From positions 3,698,279 to 3,762,278 of the forward strand of contig OY761541.1 in the NCBI GenBank assembly GCA_963664625.1: a stretch of 64,000 bases of DNA, written 5' to 3'. Within the stretch, counting starts at the first letter, position 1; each line of letters starts with the position of its first letter. Source of the DNA: CBDCFV01 sp963664625 (GTDB lineage: Bacteria > Chloroflexota > Dehalococcoidia > Lucifugimonadales > UBA3495). The position numbers were made by a program, and so were the translations under genes. The notes under the pieces are model-generated. The model ran no database searches. It was not told the DNA's origin and saw only the letters and a program-made list of their open reading frames with translations. This document shows positions 59,196 to 64,000 of the stretch, piece after piece.

Positions 59196-60647
59196 ATGCT
59201 GGACATGATAATCAAGGGAGGAACCGTGGTAACCCCGTCGGGAGTGGGCGAGTGGGACATCGGCGTTCAGGACGGCAGAATCGCCGCAATTGCATTGCCG
59301 GGACATCTGCCTGACGAGGGAGTGACCATTGTCGACGCCGCTGGCAGAATCGTCGTGCCCGGCGGGATAGAACCCCATGCCCATGCCGTCGCCAACGTCC
59401 AGCCGGGAGCGAGGGAACTGGTGCCCGGAACGCCCAACCCCGGCCCGGCTCTTCACTCGCTGGGGGCCATCTGGGGCGGCACGACGACGGTGGTAGACTT
59501 CGCTCCGGTGCCGAACGACGGTGACTTGGTCAAGGGCATCCACGACTTCATCAACCCTTGGCGGGGCAATGCCTACACCGACTACTCCACCCACTGCATA
59601 TATAAGAACGACAGCACGCCCGACGCCATTTCCCGCTACGGCGAGCTGATCGACGCAGGCTTTCCCAGCGTCAAAATCTTCACCACCGACATCCGACCGC
59701 CGGAGGGACGGGCCAATTCGTTGACCCCCATAGGCAAGATAGACTCCGGGCGGCTGGAGCAGGTGATGCAGCAGGTCGCCCGGCATGACGGGGTGCTGGC
59801 GGTCCACGGTGAAGACGACGAACTGGTGATGTACAACTACCTGCTGGCGCAGGAACGGGGCCACTGGGACTGGTACAACGTCCACATGATCCACTCCAAG
59901 GCGGTGGAGGACCTGGCCTTCCGCAGCGTGGTGCGGTTGGCGGAACGCACCGGCGTGGGACTGTACTTCGTCCACGTAACCTCCCAAGATGGGCTTGACG
60001 TAATATCCGAGTCCCGCAGCAAGGGCCTGCCGGTATACGGCGAGGTATTGACGCTGGCCCTCTCGTTCAACTGCGACCGGTACCGGGAGCCGGACGGGAT
60101 GAAGTACCACACCTACCCGTCCTTGAAGTACGAGGATGACCGGGTCGGTCTCTGGGACGGCCTCATGCGGTCCGACTTGGCGTTTACCGCCACCGACAGC
60201 AGCTTCACCACTTACCTGGACAAGATTGCCGGCCGCAACGTGGTTGACGTGCGGGGCGGCAACATCGGCATCGAGATACGAATGGGCGTCAACTACACCG
60301 AGGCGGTGGTCAAGAAGGGTATGTCGCTGGAGCACTACGCCGACGTTACTTCAAGCAACGCAGCCAAGATGCTGGGAATGTACCCCAGGAAGGGCGCCAT
60401 CGCCGTCGGCAGCGACGCCGACTTCGCCATTATCGACCCATCTATCAAGAAGGCTCTCACTATGGACGACCTTCACGTGCCGGACTATTCTCCGTGGGAA
60501 GGCTGGGAGATCGAGGGTTGGCCCACCACCGTTATCCTCCGCGGCAAGATTATGGTGGACGGCGGGCAACTCTTCGCCACCGGGGACGACGGGCAGTTGG
60601 TGCCGCGGCGGATCAACCCCCGGGTAGTGTCGAGGCCGGCGTTTTAA
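59196..60647 (+). CDS. Dihydropyrimidinase / D-hydantoinase family
   Basis: A 483-residue cyclic amidohydrolase. Metal ligands H61 and H63 lie in GGIEPHAHA, the carbamylated lysine is K160 in SVKIFTTD, and the later His ligands lie in VHGEDDE and YFVHVT. The product Asp motif is FTATDSS. In dihydropyrimidinases the first motif reads DPHxH; here the Asp is Glu. It opens cyclic ureides or imides to N-carbamoyl acids. Probably cotranscribed with the amidohydrolase before it. Confidence 0.9.
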   Translation: MLDMIIKGGTVVTPSGVGEWDIGVQDGRIAAIALPGHLPDEGVTIVDAAGRIVVPGGIEPHAHAVANVQPGARELVPGTPNPGPALHSLGAIWGGTTTVVDFAPVPNDGDLVKGIHDFINPWRGNAYTDYSTHCIYKNDSTPDAISRYGELIDAGFPSVKIFTTDIRPPEGRANSLTPIGKIDSGRLEQVMQQVARHDGVLAVHGEDDELVMYNYLLAQERGHWDWYNVHMIHSKAVEDLAFRSVVRLAERTGVGLYFVHVTSQDGLDVISESRSKGLPVYGEVLTLALSFNCDRYREPDGMKYHTYPSLKYEDDRVGLWDGLMRSDLAFTATDSSFTTYLDKIAGRNVVDVRGGNIGIEIRMGVNYTEAVVKKGMSLEHYADVTSSNAAKMLGMYPRKGAIAVGSDADFAIIDPSIKKALTMDDLHVPDYSPWEGWEIEGWPTTVILRGKIMVDGGQLFATGDDGQLVPRRINPRVVSRPAF

Positions 60648-60686
60648 GGATTGCGCGCAACCCGGCTATCTATGGGCAATTTGACT

Positions 60687-61052
60687 TCAGATTTCCAGTA
60701 CGGTGTCCGGATCCTGATAGGCCAGTACGAATTTGTCATATTCGGCTAGTGGGTCGGTCTTGATGATATCCAGGATACCGTACAATGCGCCTTGGAGGTG
60801 CAACGCGTTGCCGTTTTCCGTTGCTTCATGGAGAAGCCAATAGAAATGTTCCAAGCTTTCCCGACGTTCCGCAAACTTCATTTCGTAGTAGCGGAGCAGA
60901 TTCTCTTGTTCTAATTTCACCTTCTCCAACAGGGCATCGTAGTGGGTTCGGACCCACTCCCGGCGGGTGGCTTCGCATTGGTAGGAATTGAACATTTGGA
61001 CGATGGCCGATAGACCCAACCGGCCAGCAGCTAACGCAACTTGGGGGTTCAT
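60687..61052 (-). CDS. Unknown helical protein, partner of the membrane protein at 61054
   Basis: A 121-residue helical protein starting at ATG 61052, one base after the upstream stop. MNPQVALAAGRLGLSAIVQMF is weakly hydrophobic, then a charged helical region (THYDALLEKVKLEQENLLRY) follows. Not recognised. The tight spacing suggests an operon and probably physical interaction with the upstream product. Confidence 0.65.
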   Translation of the reverse strand: MNPQVALAAGRLGLSAIVQMFNSYQCEATRREWVRTHYDALLEKVKLEQENLLRYYEMKFAERRESLEHFYWLLHEATENGNALHLQGALYGILDIIKTDPLAEYDKFVLAYQDPDTVLEI

Positions 61053-61053
61053 T

Positions 61054-62016
61054 TCATTCCTCAATGATGCGGCGGTTAGCCTCCGAGATGGCTGACTGTT
61101 CAATCAGTTCACGCAACGTCTTGGCTGTCAGGTATATCTGGTGGGCTACGTGGAGGTCGGGCCGCCGAAGTTCATCCGAGTTGACAGCCAATTCCATGGC
61201 ACCTAATTTCAATGTTTCAGCATTTTGAAGTAGGTTCTTAAGGGCGGTGTCGGTTTCCTGTACGCTGTCTTGTATTTCACCGGCGCGGGTGATGGATAGT
61301 TGCATGGCGGTCATTTTCCGCCGTAATTTGGCCTCTGCATCAGCAAATTCCTGTACTTTATCGGTTACCTTCTTTTCTAGTTCATGGGCCTTTTTCTCGC
61401 TCCAAATCCCTGCTCCGAGGGCTATGGGTGCCATGACAATATTGGCTTTGCTTAGAACGTTTAGAACGGTGGCCCCCAACACCATGCCACCTCCACCGGC
61501 CGCGACTGCCCCACCGCCAATCCAGGCTAGCCGTGCGCTGTTGGCGGCTGCTCCAGAGAGCGAAGCGATTCGGGTGCCCGTTGATGCGACGCCGAATAGC
61601 CCGGCAGCCGTGTAAAGAGCGGGGCCAGCGGAGGCTGTAACGCCGGATACCGCGGCTCCAGCGACGCCTATTCCCAGTGACGTTACTATTTCGCTTCGCA
61701 GGTTAATCCACTCTTTTAGGACCTCAGAAGGGATTTTGGGCAGAGATTTCGTTTGGGATTTTTTAGCAACTGCCTGTAGATACTCGGCGGCTTCTTCCAC
61801 GGTTCTGCTGGCCTGAACCTTTACTCGTCCCAGCGATTCTCCAACAGCTTGCAAACGGCTGTGAATCCCCTCAGCTTCTTTTTGGATAACCTGAAACTCG
61901 GATAACCGTTCGTCGTAGATTTTCTTCCACTTGCGTTGCTTCCACGCGCTGTGTCCTGACATCGCAAGACTAGCACCTCCCGCAACTACACCGACTATTA
62001 GCAATGGGAATGGCAT
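61054..62016 (-). CDS. Unknown Gly/Ala-rich membrane protein
   Basis: A 320-residue protein with a hydrophobic N-terminus (FPLLIVGVVAGGASLAMSG), a coiled-coil region (~30-90), a long Gly/Ala-rich hydrophobic stretch (~115-205, GAAVSGVTASAGPALYTAAG type) and a second coiled coil (~205-270). Glycine-zipper segments between coiled coils occur in pore-forming and membrane-perturbing proteins. The gene is AT-richer than its neighbours and has a good ribosome site (AGGAG). I do not recognise the family. Confidence 0.65.
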   Translation of the reverse strand: MPFPLLIVGVVAGGASLAMSGHSAWKQRKWKKIYDERLSEFQVIQKEAEGIHSRLQAVGESLGRVKVQASRTVEEAAEYLQAVAKKSQTKSLPKIPSEVLKEWINLRSEIVTSLGIGVAGAAVSGVTASAGPALYTAAGLFGVASTGTRIASLSGAAANSARLAWIGGGAVAAGGGGMVLGATVLNVLSKANIVMAPIALGAGIWSEKKAHELEKKVTDKVQEFADAEAKLRRKMTAMQLSITRAGEIQDSVQETDTALKNLLQNAETLKLGAMELAVNSDELRRPDLHVAHQIYLTAKTLRELIEQSAISEANRRIIEE

Positions 62017-62221
62017 CTGACACTCCTAATGATGTCGTTAGCTTAGGTTCAAAACCAAGTCAGGTGATAGTACCATAAAAGACACTTACGCTATATCGAC
62101 CATTTGGTTCCGACCATTGTTCACCCACATATCCTGATTTTTTTAGCAGAATCTTGAACTTCATGGGCATTTTGAGATAGCTTGTGGGGGACTTCCCACT
62201 TTTCCGTTTTGAGGTGCACAC

Positions 62222-63817
62222 ATGGCTAAATCAACCATTGCGGTGTTCTCCGGGCCTACCTCCACCATCGCCAACTCGCCCACCCTGGTTACAGGCAACA
62301 AGGGGCGGCTGCCGGGCGAGCGGATGCTGGAGGGCCGCTACGAACACTTGGCGTCCCAAGTACTGCATGAGCCGGTGGTGGTCAGGATTCGCAAGTTTAC
62401 CGGCCACCCAATGGAAGAGGATGCTAAGGCCGTTTACCACGACGACGGCAAGGACTATTACGAAGTAGAGTTGCGTCCCGAGGACGGCCCCTACCCGTTG
62501 CCCTACGTTGCCCGGCGGGCCGACGGGTCAGCCACCGGCGCGCCTTTCGAGGAAAGCGACCTCTACGACCCCGCCACCGGCTTCGGTGGACGGCAATTCT
62601 TCTATCCCGACGCGTCGCGCATCTTCACCGACATCGATAGGACTATACCGGGCCGGGACGAAGACGGAGAGGGCAGCACCCTGGACCGGATGGCCAACTA
62701 CGAGTTCATCAGGGCCTTGCCTCCGGCGGGGTTTGCTACCAAGGGCGAGGTAGCCGGGAGGGACTACTTCGCCTACAAGCCATACGGGCTTGCGACCAGA
62801 CCGCGCTACTCGGACATGGCGCGGGTAACCAATACGGTGCAGAAAGCGTTGGCGACGGGCAACTACGCCGGGGGTATCTGGCTGGAGGGCAGCCCGACGG
62901 TGGAGGAGACCACCTACTGGCTGAGCCTGCTGATAGACACCGATCTTCCCATCGCCGGCATCGCATCCCAGCGCACCCACGGGCAATTGGCCAACGACGG
63001 CGACCGCAACATTGTGGACGCCGTGGGATACATCCTGTCGGGCCGGGGCATAGGGTTGGGAGCCGTCGGAGTGCAGGACGAGCGCATCTACGCGGCGCGG
63101 GAGTTCAAGAAGGCCGACGACCGCCCCGGCAATTACAAGGCGACCGGCGGGCATGGTGGCATCCTGGGCACGGTGGGACCGCCGGTCACCGTATGGTACC
63201 GCCCGGCTTACAACCGGGCGTCCACATCCGACGTCAACCTGAGCAGGCTGCCCGAAGCACTGGCGTTCCCCAACGCCTTGGGTGACGCCAATCTCATCGC
63301 GGTCCGGGTCAAGGACTCGGATGGAGGTCTGTTGTCATCCGCCATTCCAAGGGTCCACATCGTAAAGTACGGCGCTTACATGAGCGAAGACGACCCCCGC
63401 GACCCGGACAACGAAGTGGACATAATGGCGCGGATACAAAAAGCCCAGCAGGACCAGTCCAAGCCGGACGGGGAAGCCCCCCAACTGCATGGTTTCGTAT
63501 TGGAAGGAACGTCTCCCTACGGCATGGGTTCGGCGTCCCAGCATGCCGCGTTGACCATCGCCGCCTTTAGCGGGATGCCGACGGTCCGGGTGGGCCGGGC
63601 CGACCCCGGCGGCCGCGTTCCCTCAGACAACCGGGGCGGCTTCAGCATTGCGGGCAGCAACCTTGACGCCAACAAAGCGCGGCTCTTGCTGATGGCCGCT
63701 ATGTTGAAGCTGGGGCGTCTGCCTAAAGCCAGAGACCCCAGGAACCCCACCAAGGAGGAGCGAAACGCCGTAATGGCCAAGCTGGAGCAGTACCAGGAGA
63801 TTATTGAGAACCACTGA
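62222..63817 (+). CDS. Asparaginase-like protein with altered active site
   Basis: A 531-residue protein, well above the ~330 of type I/II asparaginases. The core block WLEGSPTVEETTYWLSLLID (E222 to T230) aligns with the family's HGTDTMEET motif, so the His-Gly-Thr-Asp is replaced by Glu-Gly-Ser-Pro. GFVLEGTSPYGMGSASQ and the C-terminal GSNLDANKARLLLMAAMLK also fit. The N-terminal TGGTIA motif reads SGPTSTIANS. An N-terminal extension of ~150 residues is additional. Catalysis as an asparaginase is doubtful; another amidohydrolysis or a binding role is possible. Confidence 0.8.
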   Translation: MAKSTIAVFSGPTSTIANSPTLVTGNKGRLPGERMLEGRYEHLASQVLHEPVVVRIRKFTGHPMEEDAKAVYHDDGKDYYEVELRPEDGPYPLPYVARRADGSATGAPFEESDLYDPATGFGGRQFFYPDASRIFTDIDRTIPGRDEDGEGSTLDRMANYEFIRALPPAGFATKGEVAGRDYFAYKPYGLATRPRYSDMARVTNTVQKALATGNYAGGIWLEGSPTVEETTYWLSLLIDTDLPIAGIASQRTHGQLANDGDRNIVDAVGYILSGRGIGLGAVGVQDERIYAAREFKKADDRPGNYKATGGHGGILGTVGPPVTVWYRPAYNRASTSDVNLSRLPEALAFPNALGDANLIAVRVKDSDGGLLSSAIPRVHIVKYGAYMSEDDPRDPDNEVDIMARIQKAQQDQSKPDGEAPQLHGFVLEGTSPYGMGSASQHAALTIAAFSGMPTVRVGRADPGGRVPSDNRGGFSIAGSNLDANKARLLLMAAMLKLGRLPKARDPRNPTKEERNAVMAKLEQYQEIIENH

Positions 63818-63875
63818 CGGGACGCACGAAGAGTCGACCGGTCGGGAATGTTAAAATGAGATGCACGGAGGATAC

Positions 63876-64000
63876 ATGACCACACCACTGCCTGACCTTG
63901 GAAGCGCCAGCCCGGATGAGCGTGCGGAGATAAGCCGAAGGTTATTGCGGCAGGCCAAGGAAGAACTTGAGACAGGTGACCGATTGCAAGCCTCGGAAAA
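63876..64000 (+). CDS. PaREP1-like protein (5' part only)
   Basis: The first 41 codons of a gene that runs off the right edge, starting at ATG 63876 with GGAGG upstream. LLRQAKEELETGDRLQASE closely follows the pattern of the PaREP1-like protein at 15088 (AREFLIKARDYLAQDDLHQASE), so it is probably a paralogue. Confidence 0.65.
   Translation, partial: MTTPLPDLGSASPDERAEISRRLLRQAKEELETGDRLQASE

Overview
The window is high-GC bacterial chromosome, apart from some AT-richer accessory genes. The gene mix includes several amidohydrolase-2 family enzymes, two luciferase-like (LLM) flavin monooxygenases, HpaB-like and acyl-CoA-dehydrogenase-fold flavoproteins, a Rieske oxygenase, NIPSNAP, cupin, SnoaL-like and DUF35/thiolase proteins, and PaREP1-like proteins. 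Many dispersed palindromes of the type ATTCCCGCCTTCGCGGGAAT are also present. Together these suggest an uncultivated Chloroflexota related to SAR202 or other Dehalococcoidia. That placement is inference from gene content; there is no rRNA or marker gene here and I saw no tRNA gene.

Layout. 1-2.3 kb: an ImuB-like Y-family polymerase under an apparent SOS promoter, a GMC-oxidoreductase remnant and a CBS-HEPN protein. 2.4-5.7 kb: a three-gene biotin-dependent carboxylase operon. 5.8-10.6 kb: a GldA / fused GldF-GldG / DUF4340 ABC exporter operon. 10.8-12.4 kb: two unknown genes and a cupin. 12.8-14.8 kb: a three-domain fusion (DapA-like aldolase, MfnB-like methanofuran-precursor synthase, TusA-like). 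15-19 kb: PaREP1-like protein, exonuclease III, a dehydroquinase-like protein without its catalytic residues, a protoglobin and an MFS transporter. 19.3-26.8 kb: catabolic genes (esterase, HpaB-like monooxygenase, Rieske oxygenase, SnoaL, NIPSNAP, HyuB), a stand-alone Ada zinc domain and an 11-residue-repeat coiled-coil protein.

26.8-27.7 kb has no gene. 27.7-31.6 kb is an accessory, defence-like block: a single-chain MntA-HepT fusion, a DNA methyltransferase fused to HNH, a retropepsin-like protease and a two-gene HEPN-like operon. 31.7-42.2 kb is a second catabolic block (LLM oxidoreductases, three amidohydrolases, acyl-CoA-dehydrogenase-fold oxygenase, acyl-CoA synthetase, SDR reductase). 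42.2-50.4 kb holds two decayed VapBC-type loci, each with a truncated VapC, around a 1843-residue cadherin-repeat surface protein and an epoxide hydrolase. 50.5-54.6 kb: a thiolase-like/DUF35/gamma-glutamyltranspeptidase operon and a phosphodiesterase. 54.9-57.7 kb: small accessory genes and an overlapping AAA ATPase plus PD-(D/E)XK-like nuclease pair, the best candidate here for an undescribed defence system. 58-64 kb: amidohydrolase, dihydropyrimidinase, an unknown membrane-protein pair, an asparaginase-like protein and the start of a second PaREP1-like gene.

The catabolic genes read as a broad toolkit for oxidising and hydrolysing recalcitrant organic matter and feeding products through CoA thioesters. 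The small accessory genes (HEPN, nucleotidyltransferase, VapBC remnants, ATPase-nuclease) are scattered between them, often beside palindromic repeats.
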